DNA of 64,000 nt from Actinocorallia longicatena. Lineage in GTDB: Bacteria; Actinomycetota; Actinomycetes; Streptosporangiales; Streptosporangiaceae. Both the position numbers and the translations under genes were made by a program. The stretch's first letter is position 1. Each line of letters begins with the position of its first letter. The notes beneath the pieces are model-generated. The model ran no database searches and had not been told where the DNA came from. It worked only from the letters and a program-made list of their open reading frames with translations. Positions 47,765 to 57,879 of this stretch are shown piece after piece. The stretch spans positions 583,347 through 647,346 of the forward strand of contig NZ_BAAAUV010000001.1 in NCBI RefSeq assembly GCF_039534125.1. The letters are read 5' to 3'.

Positions 47765-48419
47765 GACGCTGCTCGTCGCGGGCGGCCTCGCGGTCGTCGG
47801 CCTCGCGGCGGTCTCACGCGGCTGGGAGCACAAGGAGCCGCCCAAGTACCGGGTCTTCGGCGGCCCCGAGGCCATCTGGAACATCCCCGACGGCCGCTCG
47901 ATGGGGTCGTCGGCGCCGGTCAGGCTGCGGATCCCGACCGCGGGCGTCAACGCCAGGATCGGTGAGATCGGTGAGAACGCCGACGGCGGCATCGCCGTGC
48001 CCGCGGCGGCGAAGGCCCGCGAGGCCGCCTGGTTCCGCAGCAGCCCGACCCCCGGAACCCGGGGGTCGTCGATCATCGTCGGCCACTACGACGACGACAA
48101 GGGCGGCGCGGTCTTCTACAACGCCTACAAGATCAAGAAGAACGACAAGGTCATGGTCGACCGGGCCGACGGCACCGTGGCGACCTTCGCCGTCGACGCC
48201 ATGGAGCAGATCAACAAGTCCATGTTCCCGACCCGCCGGGTCTACGGCCGGGTCGGCTACGCCGGGCTCCGCCTGATCACCTGCGGCGGCAAGTTCAACA
48301 AGGACCGCCGCCACTTCAGCGACAACGTCATCGTCTACGCCCACCTCACACCGAGGGCGGGCACGGCCGGGAAGCCGGTCAGGTCGACACCGCACCCGCC
48401 GCGGCCGGCAGGCCGCTGA
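47757..48419 (+). CDS. Class F sortase
   Basis: 220 aa. Membrane helix at the N-terminus, then the sortase barrel: VRLRIPTAGVNARI, catalytic His in VGHYDDD, Cys in LITCGGKF and Arg in DRRHFSDNVIVYA. Class F sortases of actinobacteria cleave a sorting motif and transfer the protein to the cell wall. GTG start lies within the end of the secreted-protein gene (8-base overlap), linking their synthesis. The Pro/Arg-rich tail overlaps the convergent TetR gene by 41 bases. Confidence 0.88.
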   Translation: MSRTLLVAGGLAVVGLAAVSRGWEHKEPPKYRVFGGPEAIWNIPDGRSMGSSAPVRLRIPTAGVNARIGEIGENADGGIAVPAAAKAREAAWFRSSPTPGTRGSSIIVGHYDDDKGGAVFYNAYKIKKNDKVMVDRADGTVATFAVDAMEQINKSMFPTRRVYGRVGYAGLRLITCGGKFNKDRRHFSDNVIVYAHLTPRAGTAGKPVRSTPHPPRPAGR

Positions 48420-48984
48420 GCAGCAGGTCGGTCAGGCTCTCCACCACGGTCTCGCGCGGGACGTCCTGGTTGTCGAGCCACCAGTCACCGGCGTTCTGGA
48501 CCATCCCGACGATGGCGTGCCCCCACACCTGGCCGCGCGCCTCGTCGTGGAGCCGCCCCTCGTCGATCATCAGCGCGGCGATCTCCTTGCCCAGACCGTG
48601 GATCATCGTGCCCATGGCGCTGTGCGTCGCGGTGTCCTCCGCGCTGGCCCGGTGCATGAGGAACCGGTAGAGGTTCAGGTTGGCCGAGATCGTCGCCAGG
48701 TAGGTGTCGATGCTGCCGTACACCCTGCCGCGGATGCTCCCCTCGGCCTGGAACCGCTCCCTGATGACCTTGGCGAGCTTCCGGGTGTGGCGCTCCGCGA
48801 GCGTCTGGTAGAGCCCGCTCTTGTCGCCGAAGTGCCGGTAGAGGATCGGCTTGCTGACCCCGGCCTCGGCGGCGATCTCCGCCATCGACGCCCCCGGGCC
48901 CTCCCTGAGGATCACCGCGTCGGCGGCCTCGAGCAGCGCGCGGCGACGGTCGGGGTCCCTCTGGTGGGTCCGGGTCTCGTTCAC
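48379..48984 (-). CDS. TetR family transcriptional regulator
   Basis: 201 aa. Strong TetR DNA-binding domain: RRALLEAADAVILREG then SMAEIAAEAGVSKPILYRHF. The ligand domain includes LNLYRFLMHRASAEDTATHSAMG (conserved in a large actinobacterial group that often regulates fatty-acid or lipid genes). GTG 48984 chosen; a GTG three codons earlier is possible. It is divergent from the DNA glycosylase gene (51 bases between them). Target unknown. Confidence 0.88.
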   Translation of the reverse strand: MNETRTHQRDPDRRRALLEAADAVILREGPGASMAEIAAEAGVSKPILYRHFGDKSGLYQTLAERHTRKLAKVIRERFQAEGSIRGRVYGSIDTYLATISANLNLYRFLMHRASAEDTATHSAMGTMIHGLGKEIAALMIDEGRLHDEARGQVWGHAIVGMVQNAGDWWLDNQDVPRETVVESLTDLLLSGLPAAAGAVST

Positions 48985-49035
48985 ACCGACCACCGTACGG
49001 CCACCGGCTTCCGGCGGCGGCGGTAGGGTCGTCCC

Positions 49036-49845
49036 GTGCCCGAAGGTCATGTCATCCATCGTCTCGCGCGGGAGTACGACCGGGCCTTCGGCGGCCGTCC
49101 GGTCGCCGCCTCCAGCCCGCAGGGCCGGTTCGCCGAGGGTGCCGCCCTGATCGACGGCCAGCCCGTGACGGGCCACGACGCCCACGGCAAGCACCTCTTC
49201 CTCGCCTTCCCCGCCGGATGGCTGCACGTCCATCTCGGCCTGTACGGGGGCGTGTGGTGGGGCGTGCCGCCGGTGCCCGCCCCGGTCGGCCAGATCCGGC
49301 TGCGGCTGGCGAACGCCGGGCACTACGCCGACCTGCGCGGGCCGACCACGTGCGAGCTCCTGTCCGAGGGCGAGAAGGCCCTGATCCACGCCCGCCTCGG
49401 CCCCGATCCGCTGCGGCCGGGCGCCGACGGCGACCTCGCCTGGAAGCGGATCTCCCGCAGCAGGACCTCGATCGCGGCCCTGCTGATGGACCAGAAGGTG
49501 CTGGCCGGGGTCGGGAACGTCTACCGGGCCGAGGTCCTGTTCCGGCACGGCATCGACCCGCGGCTGCCCGGCACGGCCCTGACCGAGCTCGAGTGGAAGG
49601 CCGTCTGGAGCGACCTGATCGACCTGATGGCCGAGGGCGTCCGGCTGGGGCGGATCGACACCGTCCGGCCCGAGCACACCCCCGAGGCCATGGGACGCCC
49701 GCCGCGCGACGACGACCACGGCGGCGAGGTCTACGTCTACCGCCGGGCCGGAATGCCGTGTTTGGTCTGCGGCTCAGAGGTAAGGACGGAGTCCCTGGTG
49801 GCCCGGAACCTGTTCTGGTGCCCGGAGTGCCAGGCCCCTCGATAG
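49036..49845 (+). CDS. Fpg/Nei family DNA glycosylase
   Basis: 269 aa. Base-excision repair enzyme with N-terminal proline nucleophile: PEGHV directly follows the start, giving the conserved Pro2-Glu3. The helix-two-turn-helix segment (MDQKVLAGVGNVYRAEVLF) and the zinc finger with C242, C245, C262 and C265 are intact. The sequence fits the Nei2 group of actinobacteria, which removes oxidised pyrimidines; assignment between Fpg and Nei is by overall look. GTG start. Phosphoglucomutase follows 10 bases later. Confidence 0.9.
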   Translation: MPEGHVIHRLAREYDRAFGGRPVAASSPQGRFAEGAALIDGQPVTGHDAHGKHLFLAFPAGWLHVHLGLYGGVWWGVPPVPAPVGQIRLRLANAGHYADLRGPTTCELLSEGEKALIHARLGPDPLRPGADGDLAWKRISRSRTSIAALLMDQKVLAGVGNVYRAEVLFRHGIDPRLPGTALTELEWKAVWSDLIDLMAEGVRLGRIDTVRPEHTPEAMGRPPRDDDHGGEVYVYRRAGMPCLVCGSEVRTESLVARNLFWCPECQAPR

Positions 49846-49855
49846 GATCAAGTAC

Positions 49856-51481
<1,626 letters not shown>

Positions 51482-51486
51482 GGCCC

Positions 51487-52387
51487 GTGTTCGGCACCGC
51501 CGCCGCCGATCTGTGCGCACCGCTGTTCGCCCTGCTGCCGCGCAGTGACCAGCGCAGGGCGGCGGCGCTCTACGTCCAGGGGCTCCTCGAGGTCGAGGGC
51601 CGCCGGTCGATCCGGAACATCGCCGCGCTGACCGGCGGCTCGGCGGTGGAGCAGAGCCTGCACCACTTCGTGGCCAAGTCCACCTGGGACTGGCGGCCGC
51701 TGATGAAGGCGCTGGCGCGGCGGGTGGAGAGCGAGCTCGGGCCGTCCGCCCTGGTGCTGGCGCCGATGGTCGTCGAGAAGGAGGGCGACCAGTCGGTGGG
51801 GGTCGTCTCCGACGTCGTCCCGTGCCTGGACGGGGCCTCAACCACCAGCACGCGATGTCTCTGTGGACGGCCGACGGCACCCGCGGCTTCCCCATCGGCT
51901 GGCGGCTCGCCCTGCCAGACCGGTGGGAGGACGATCCGGAGCTGCGCCGCAAGGTCGGGGTGCCCGGCCATCTCGGCCGGGAGAGCATCACCGACTGCGC
52001 GATCGCCCTCGTCGAGGAGGCCCGTCCCGAACGGCCCGTCGTCGCCTCCGCGCCCCATCTCGACGTTCCCGTCCTGCTCGGCGCGCTCGCCCGCCGGGGG
52101 ATCCCGTTCTTGGTCAGGGCGGGCGGCGGCCTCCGGGTCCACCCCACGGGCGAGACCGCGGCCCGGTTCGGCTCCGGGCCCCGCCCGGCCGAGCGGCTCG
52201 CCGCCCTGCTGCGTGGGCTGAGCCGTCCGGCCGGTGGCGTTCCGGTGCTGCGGATCCCCGTCCTCCTGGGCCCGCTCCCCATGGATCTCCTGACGATCTG
52301 GGCGGACCCCGGCGCGCCGCCGCAGGTGTGGCTCACCGACCTCGCCGCCGGCCGCGCCGATCTCGTTTCGCTGGCCGGGTATCCGGC
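51487..52387 (+). pseudogene. IS701-type transposase remnant, frameshifted and 3'-truncated
   Basis: Begins GTG-FGTAAADLCAPLFALLP 5 bases after pgm, with SIRNIAALTGG, LHHFVAKSTWDW and LVLAPMVVEKEGDQSVGV, aligned with the N-terminus of IS701 (DDE) transposases. In those, an acidic residue stands where LAPM is here, so the active site looks lost. At the G4 run 51832-51835 the homology jumps by one base: frame 1 ends CLDG and frame 3 continues GLNHQHAMSLWTADG, PIGWRLALPDRW. One missing G would restore the frame. Homology stops near VWLTDLAAGRADLV, where it abuts the truncated reductase. No terminal inverted repeats were seen. Confidence 0.75.
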
Positions 52388-53113
52388 GGAGCGGCGCAGC
52401 AGCCAGGCCAGCGCGGTCTGCGCCGGGGTGGCTCCGAGCTCCGCCGCGACCTCCGCGAGCGCTCCCCCGGCCCTGGCGTGCTCACCTGTGGCGATGGGGA
52501 AGAACGGCATGAACGCGATCCCGGCGGCGTCGGCCGCGTCCAGGACGGGCTCGTGGTGGCGGGCCGACAGGTTGTACAGGTTCTGCACGGCGCTGATCGG
52601 AGCGACCTCCCGGGCCCTGGCCAGGTCCGCCTCGGTCGCCTCCGACAGCCCGATGTGCCGCACCTTCCCCTCGGCCCGCAGCTGCTCCAGGGCGCCGATC
52701 TGGTCCTCGAGCGGGACGGCCGGATCGATGCGGTGCAGCAGGAACAGGTCGATCCGGTCGAGGCGCAGCCGGCGGAGACTGAGCTCGGCCTGCTGGCGCA
52801 GGTACTCGGGACGGCCGAGCGGGATCCATTCGGCCGCCGACGGTCCCGGCCTGGCCACTCCCGCCTTGGTGACGATCACGAGGTCGCCGGCGTACGGGTG
52901 GAGCGCCTCGGCGATCAGCTCCTCGTTGGCGCCGAGCGCGTAGGCGTCGGCGGTGTCGATCAGGTTGACGCCGAGGTCCACGGCCCGGCGCAGCAGCGCG
53001 ATCGCCCGGTCCCGGTCCGCGGGGCCCCGCCAGACCTCCCCGTCGCCCAGGCGCATCGCGCCGAAGCCGATCCGGTTGACCTTGAGGTCGCCGCCGATGG
53101 TGAGAACGCTCAT
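52388..53113 (-). pseudogene. Aldo/keto reductase, C-terminally truncated
   Basis: Starts MSVLTIGGDLKVNRIGFGAM and keeps NLIDTADAYALGANEELI (Asp/Tyr of the tetrad), VIVTKAG (Lys) and LFLLHRIDPAVPL (His). After ALAWLLRRS the sequence becomes unrelated; intact relatives, including the gene at 62142, continue with a PIPGT motif that closes the barrel and binds NADPH. The break is at about 52388, exactly where the transposase remnant also ends. The frame stays open far beyond, so a hybrid protein might be made, but it would lack the cofactor site. GTCAG-N2-CTGAC (53215-53226) lies upstream. Confidence 0.75.
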
Positions 53114-53249
53114 CTTCTTGCCCTTCGTCCTGGGGAGGTCGCGATCACACGGTCCCTCAGGGCGGCGGAAGGCGACAGCGCGGCGACGGCACCTCGTCAC
53201 CTCCGCCGGACTATGTCAGGTCTGACGGCTCTGTCAGGCCGGGCGGGAG

Positions 53250-53417
53250 CTAGGGGCTGTTTCAAAGTCGGCGCCCGTGGCGAGCGGCGTCCAGGTGCGT
53301 GCCTCGCGGGGGCGGAGGAGGGAGTCGACCTGGTTGGGTCGGCGACCGACGACAACCTCGCGAGGTGCGTGCCTGGGCGCCGCGCAGTAGGGCAGTTGAC
53401 TTTGAAACAGCCCCTAG
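53250..53417. mobile_element. MITE-like element, 168 bp, perfect 20-bp terminal inverted repeats
   Basis: CTAGGGGCTGTTTCAAAGTC at 53250-53269 is the exact reverse complement of 53398-53417. The outer CTAG may be the target duplication, or part of the repeat. Inside are a second 8-bp inverted repeat (CGGCGCCC 53269-53276, GGGCGCCG 53375-53382) and a 12-bp direct repeat AGGTGCGTGCCT (53293, 53363). It encodes nothing. The right end supplies the TAG stop of the SpoIIE gene. An IS5/IS4-type parent is suspected from the end sequence only. Confidence 0.85.
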
Positions 53418-55255
53418 TCGAGGGTCTGGGGCAGGACGCGGAGGGCGAGCATCGAGACGTCGTCGCCCATGTCGTCGCCGCAGAAGTCCAGGAGGGCGCG
53501 CTCGATGGCGGCGAGGAGTTCGGGGAGGGGGGCGGTGGCCTGGCCGGCGAGGACCTCCATGAGCCGTTCCTCGCCGAAGCGCTGGCGCATGTCGTCGCAG
53601 GCGTCGAGGACGCCGTCGGAGTGGAGCAGGAGGGTGTCGCCCTCCTCGAGGAGCACCGACTCGGCCGCGGGTTCGAAGTCCTCGAACAGGCCGAGCGGGA
53701 CGCCGCCGCCCTCGGTGGTGCGGACCATGCCGTCGGCCTTGATCACGATGATCGGCGGATGACCCGCCGTGGCCACCCGGAGCTCGTTGGCCTCGGTCAG
53801 CACCGCGTAAACCCCGGTGACGTACCGCTCCTCTTCGAGAAGGGTCTCGTTGATCATGCTGAGGACCTCGCCGGGCTCGGCCTTCCAGCGGCCGAGCTGC
53901 CGGATCCCGTGCCGGGCCGCCGCCGTGACGGCCGCGGCCTCCTCGCCCTTGCCGCAGACGTCGCCGAGCACGAGGCCCCAGCCGTCCTTGGCCTTGAACA
54001 CGTCGTAGAAGTCGCCGCCGACCTCGACGCCCCGCGTGGCCGCCACGTACTTGGCGGCGACCCTGGCGCCGGGCACCTCGGGCAGCGCCCGGGGCAGCAG
54101 GCTGGTCTGGAGGGCCTGGTTGACCTCCGCGCTGCGCCGGTACATCCGGGCGGCGCGGATCACCAGCGCGAGATGCCGGGCGACGCGCTGGACGACGCCC
54201 AGGTCGGTGAGGTCGAAGTAGCCCGAGTCCGCCCCGGACGCCAGGGTGATCACGCCCAGGCAGTTCTGGCCGTCCTCGATCGGCACGCACAGCACGGAGG
54301 TCGCCCCGAGCATCGCGCAGACCGAGATCCCCTCGGCGGTCTTGCCCAGCAGGCTCAGGTCCTCGACGTGCGGGTGGAGCGTCGACTGCCGGCTCTGATG
54401 GACCTCACGGGCCACCGGGCCCGGCTCCAGCCCCTCGACGAGATGGGCCACGGGACGGTCGGCGGGCGGCCCGAACGCCACCTGGCGGCGGAGCTCCGTC
54501 CCGTCGAGGACGTCCACGAACGCCCAGTCGGCCAGCTCGTTGGCCAGCAGCCGGGCGCAGCGCCGGACCGCGACGGCCTCGTTGAACACCGGCTCGTCCA
54601 GCAGGAGCTCGGTGGCCATGGCCAGGACGTCCATCCGGTGCAGGACGGCCGCGACGGCGGCGTCGCCCTCCTCGGTGTAGCCCGGCACCGGCAGCTTGCC
54701 GCCCTTGGGCAGCGCGGCGGCCACGACCAGGGCGTCCATGCCGTCCTTGGCCTCGGCCGAGACCAGGGTCACCACGGCGTCGACCGGCTTCTTGCCCGAC
54801 AGGAACCGCACCTCGACCTCGGCGCGCTCACCGGTCCTGACCACGGCGGCCAGCTGGGAGCGGAGCGCGGCCCTGGTCTTCAGGTCGCAGAACACCGAGA
54901 AGGGACGGCCCGCGACGTACCCCGAGGAGGTGCCCAGGAGCTGGGCCGCCTGGGCGTTGACCCGCCGGACGTCGCCCTCCCTGTCGAGCAGGAACAGCGG
55001 AACCGGGGCCGCCTGGAACAGGGTCCGCAGGACGCGGCGCTCCTCGTCGGAGGCGACGCCGCCGTCACCCGTCGCCCGGCCGCCGCCCAGCAGGCGCAGC
55101 GAGGTGAGCGCGAGATCGAGCTCGAGGAGCGCGGCGTCGAGCGTGGCCTTGAGGTCGGTCGCGGGCACCGCGGCGGCCTGGCGCAGCTCGCCGATCCGGG
55201 TCTCGAGCTCGATGATCTCACGCAGGACGGAATCCTGCGCGGACGGTTCTGGCAA
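53414..55255 (-). CDS. PAS-GAF-SpoIIE protein phosphatase
   Basis: 613 aa from the TTG at 55255 (GGAG 6 bases upstream); a TTG at 55342 in the same frame would give 642 aa overlapping the ANTAR gene. Order: short coiled coil, PAS (FQAAPVPLFLLDREGDVRRVN), GAF (RCARLLANELADWAFVDV), then a PP2C/SpoIIE domain with AATRGVEVGGDFYDVF, LGDVCGKGEEAA, HSDGVLDACDD and a late GDDVSML. The metal-binding Asp residues are present. Such proteins dephosphorylate anti-anti-sigma factors in stress signalling. The partner STAS protein is not in the window. It pairs with the upstream GAF-ANTAR gene. Confidence 0.88.
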   Translation of the reverse strand: MPEPSAQDSVLREIIELETRIGELRQAAAVPATDLKATLDAALLELDLALTSLRLLGGGRATGDGGVASDEERRVLRTLFQAAPVPLFLLDREGDVRRVNAQAAQLLGTSSGYVAGRPFSVFCDLKTRAALRSQLAAVVRTGERAEVEVRFLSGKKPVDAVVTLVSAEAKDGMDALVVAAALPKGGKLPVPGYTEEGDAAVAAVLHRMDVLAMATELLLDEPVFNEAVAVRRCARLLANELADWAFVDVLDGTELRRQVAFGPPADRPVAHLVEGLEPGPVAREVHQSRQSTLHPHVEDLSLLGKTAEGISVCAMLGATSVLCVPIEDGQNCLGVITLASGADSGYFDLTDLGVVQRVARHLALVIRAARMYRRSAEVNQALQTSLLPRALPEVPGARVAAKYVAATRGVEVGGDFYDVFKAKDGWGLVLGDVCGKGEEAAAVTAAARHGIRQLGRWKAEPGEVLSMINETLLEEERYVTGVYAVLTEANELRVATAGHPPIIVIKADGMVRTTEGGGVPLGLFEDFEPAAESVLLEEGDTLLLHSDGVLDACDDMRQRFGEERLMEVLAGQATAPLPELLAAIERALLDFCGDDMGDDVSMLALRVLPQTLD

Positions 55256-55313
55256 TACGGGCTCCGGTGGTGCGTCGGCTGTTCTGCGGGTCTTACGGGG
55301 GGACTGCCCGGAG

Positions 55314-56027
55314 CTAATCAGACGCCGGTGTCTGTCCCGCAACGATACGCCGGGCCAGGACGGTGAGCTTCACGTGCCGGGTCTGGGAGATCCGGCGCAG
55401 TTCCTGGAACGCCCGGTCGGCGTCGTAGCCGAAACGGTTCATCAGGATGCCCTTGGCCTGGTCGACGATCGCCCTTGACTCTACTGCGTTCTGCAACTGG
55501 ACGACGGTCCTCTGGACGCCGCCGTAGTGCTCGGTGTTGGCGATCGCGGTGCCGCCGATCGCCGCCAGCAGGGCGCCCATCGAGGTCTCCGCCGGGTCGA
55601 GGACGCCCGGCTGGACGGCGTAGAGCGTCAGGGTGATGATCGTGTCGTCGCGCTCGTAGACCGTGGTGTGGAACGACCGGACCCCCCGCCGGAGCATCGC
55701 GGCGCAGTAGCGCGGCCAGCGGGTCTCGGTGAGCGTGTCCTCCGAGCGGACGGTCCTGCGGGTGCGGACGGCGTCCAGCAGCGGGCCCTCGGCGTGGTCG
55801 AGCTGGACGTCGATGAGCTCGGCCAGCTCGGGATGGCTCGCGGCGCGCTGCTCGGTGTCCAGATGGCCGTCGAGGCTCCAGCGGGAGCAGGTGGCTCCGG
55901 CGCAGCCGGGGACCGCGCGGGCCGACAGCTCGGTGAGCCGCCGCAGCGCGCGGGCCGTCGACCACTCGCGTACCAGGCCGAGCCGGACGACCTCGACCGC
56001 GATCTCATCGGAAAGCACGGGGTCCAC
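55314..56027 (-). CDS. GAF-ANTAR domain RNA-binding regulator
   Basis: 237 aa. Residues about 15-165 are a GAF sensor; the last 60 are an ANTAR domain (VVQLQNAVESRAIVDQAKGILM, then DRAFQELRRISQ with the A-K-G-I-L-M core). ANTAR proteins bind paired hairpins in mRNA leaders and prevent termination. GTG start. Its stop precedes the SpoIIE phosphatase start by 58 bases, or overlaps it if the longer start is used. Together they suggest one stress or light/redox sensing module. No ANTAR target hairpins were identified. Confidence 0.88.
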   Translation of the reverse strand: MDPVLSDEIAVEVVRLGLVREWSTARALRRLTELSARAVPGCAGATCSRWSLDGHLDTEQRAASHPELAELIDVQLDHAEGPLLDAVRTRRTVRSEDTLTETRWPRYCAAMLRRGVRSFHTTVYERDDTIITLTLYAVQPGVLDPAETSMGALLAAIGGTAIANTEHYGGVQRTVVQLQNAVESRAIVDQAKGILMNRFGYDADRAFQELRRISQTRHVKLTVLARRIVAGQTPASD

Positions 56028-56066
56028 GGTATCCGCGGTACCCGCTCCCCCGAACCTATTCGCCGA

Positions 56067-57422
56067 TCATGAGGCTTTTCTCTGACCCGTGGCGAGTTCG
56101 AACTCCTCGTAGGGATGCTGGAGGGCGCCCAGAGCGACGAGATCGCGCCGGAAGAACAGCGCGAGGGTCCAGTCAAGGGCGACCCTGACCTTGCGGTTGA
56201 AGGTCGGCACCCGCGACAGGTGGTAGGTCCGGTGCATCAGCCAGGCGGGCAGCCCGCGCAGCTTGACCCCGTAGATCTGGGCGACGCCCTTGTGCAGCCC
56301 CAGGCTGGCCACGGAGCCCGCGTAGGCGTGCTTGTAGGGCTTCAGCCCCTTGCCGTGGAGGGCGGCGTGCACATTGCCGGCCAGGGTGCTCGCCTGCCGG
56401 ACGGCGTGCTGGGCGTTGGGCGCGGTGAACTCGCCCGGCTTGGTGAGATCGGGCACGGCGGCGTTGTCCCCCGCCGCGAAGACCAGAGGGTGGCCCTCGA
56501 CGGTCAGCTCGGCGGTCGCCTTGAGGCGGCCCTTGTCGTCCAGGGGGAGATCGGTCTTCTGGAGCAGGGGGTGGGGCTTGACGCCCGCGGTCCAGACGAG
56601 GGTGGCGGCGTCGAAGGACTCGCCGTTGCTCAGCACGATGTGGCACTTCTCGGCGGATTCGAGCCGGGTGTTCAGGTAGACCTCGATGCCGCGCTCGCGC
56701 AGCCGTTCCACGGTGTAGACGCCCAGTTCGGGGCCCACCTCGGGCAGGATCTTCTCCGTGGCCTCGACCATGACCCAGCGGGGCTTGTCCGTCAGCTCCG
56801 GATAGAGCTTGAGGGCGTCCTTGGTCATGTCCTCCATCTCGGCGAGCGCCTCGACGCCCGCGAAACCGCCGCCGACGACCACGAAGGTCAGGGAGCGCCG
56901 CCGCTCCTCGGGATCAAGGGTGGCCGCGGCCCGGTCGAGATGGCCGAGCACCTGGTTGCGCAGCAGAATGGCCTCTTCGACGGTCTTGAACCCCACCCCG
57001 TGCTCGGCCAGGCCCGGGATCGGCAGGGTCCGGGAGATCGAGCCGACGGCCACCACGAGGACCTCGTAGGAGATCTCGCGGAACTCCGTGGCCGTCACCT
57101 GGACCGTGGCCGTCTTCGCGGCCTGTTCGATGCCGGTCACCCGGCCGGTGATCACCTCGCAGCGCTTCAGGACCTTCCGCAGCGGCACGACCACGTGGCG
57201 GGGCTCCAGGTTCCCGGCCGCGGCCTCCGGCAGGAACGGCTGGTAGGTCATGTAGGACTCGGGTTCGACCACTGTGATCTTGTATTCACCGCGCTTGAGC
57301 GGGCCTCTGAGCTTCCGCTGGAGCTTCAGGGCCGTATAGAGACCGACATATCCGCCGCCAACGATCAAAATGCGCTTCGTCATGTACGGAACGGTGCCCA
57401 GCCCCACCGGATCCATGTTCAT
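56067..57422 (-). CDS. ndh: Type II NADH dehydrogenase (NDH-2)
   Basis: 451 aa. FAD Rossmann motif ILIVGGGYVGLYTALKL near the N-terminus, NAD motif TFVVVGGGFAGVEALAEM, AAGDNAAVPD (FAD) and a C-terminal membrane-associated region (RVALDWTLALFFRRDLVAL). NDH-2 feeds electrons from NADH to menaquinone without pumping protons. The start is uncertain: ATG 57422, 57416 and 57383 are in frame, and the conserved part begins at TKRIL after the last. A GlsB/YeaQ-type gene is divergent from it. Confidence 0.92.
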   Translation of the reverse strand: MNMDPVGLGTVPYMTKRILIVGGGYVGLYTALKLQRKLRGPLKRGEYKITVVEPESYMTYQPFLPEAAAGNLEPRHVVVPLRKVLKRCEVITGRVTGIEQAAKTATVQVTATEFREISYEVLVVAVGSISRTLPIPGLAEHGVGFKTVEEAILLRNQVLGHLDRAAATLDPEERRRSLTFVVVGGGFAGVEALAEMEDMTKDALKLYPELTDKPRWVMVEATEKILPEVGPELGVYTVERLRERGIEVYLNTRLESAEKCHIVLSNGESFDAATLVWTAGVKPHPLLQKTDLPLDDKGRLKATAELTVEGHPLVFAAGDNAAVPDLTKPGEFTAPNAQHAVRQASTLAGNVHAALHGKGLKPYKHAYAGSVASLGLHKGVAQIYGVKLRGLPAWLMHRTYHLSRVPTFNRKVRVALDWTLALFFRRDLVALGALQHPYEEFELATGQRKAS

Positions 57423-57482
57423 GATGTTTAGTTCCCGTACATCGGGCACATCCGAGACGACTTGAGAGGGGTGGTCGTCGCA

Positions 57483-57776
57483 ATGACACTCGCAACCGTC
57501 GTCTGGTTCATCCTCATCGGCGCCGTGATCGGCGTCCTCGCCCGGCTGATCGTTCCCGGCCGCAACCCCATCGGCGTGATCATGACCGTCCTGGTCGGCA
57601 TCGCCGGTGCCCTGCTCGGCGGGTTCATCGCCGACGCCATGGGCTCCGGAAGGGCCGTGGCGTTCGTTTTCGCGCTGATCATCGCCGCGGTCGGTGTGGC
57701 GGTGCTCACGGGCGTGCAGCCGCGGACCGCCTCGGGCCGCACCACGACCCGACGCAGGCGCGGCCGGTTCTTCTGA
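57483..57776 (+). CDS. GlsB/YeaQ/YmgE family stress-response membrane protein
   Basis: 97 aa. Three hydrophobic segments with GAVIGVLARLIVPGRNPIGV and a Gly-rich second helix (VGIAGALLGGFIADAMG), the transglycosylase-associated-protein (YeaQ) signature. The tail is Arg-rich (TTTRRRRGRFF). These small proteins respond to stress; the mechanism is unknown. ATG chosen with GAGGGG upstream. A strong hairpin follows at 57805-57841. Confidence 0.88.
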   Translation: MTLATVVWFILIGAVIGVLARLIVPGRNPIGVIMTVLVGIAGALLGGFIADAMGSGRAVAFVFALIIAAVGVAVLTGVQPRTASGRTTTRRRRGRFF

Positions 57777-57804
57777 ACCGTCCTCCCTGAGGATCCGTCT
57801 CCCC

Positions 57805-57841
57805 TGAGGGGCCCGGTGCCGCGCGGTGCGCCGGGCCCTCA
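57805..57841 (+). terminator. Hairpin after the YeaQ-type gene
   Basis: TGAGGGGCCCGG pairs with CCGGGCCCTCA with a single-base bulge around a 14-base loop. It lies 28 bases after the stop and ends 38 bases before the BluB-CobT start. Confidence 0.75.
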
Positions 57842-57879
57842 CGCCTGTCCGGTCCGTACCCCGGTGGGCTTATGTTCGT

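Noticed and set aside
51820..51850. Programmed frameshift in the transposase
   Set aside because: The site is a G-run without a typical slippery heptamer, and other features show decay. A simple deletion or sequencing error is more likely.
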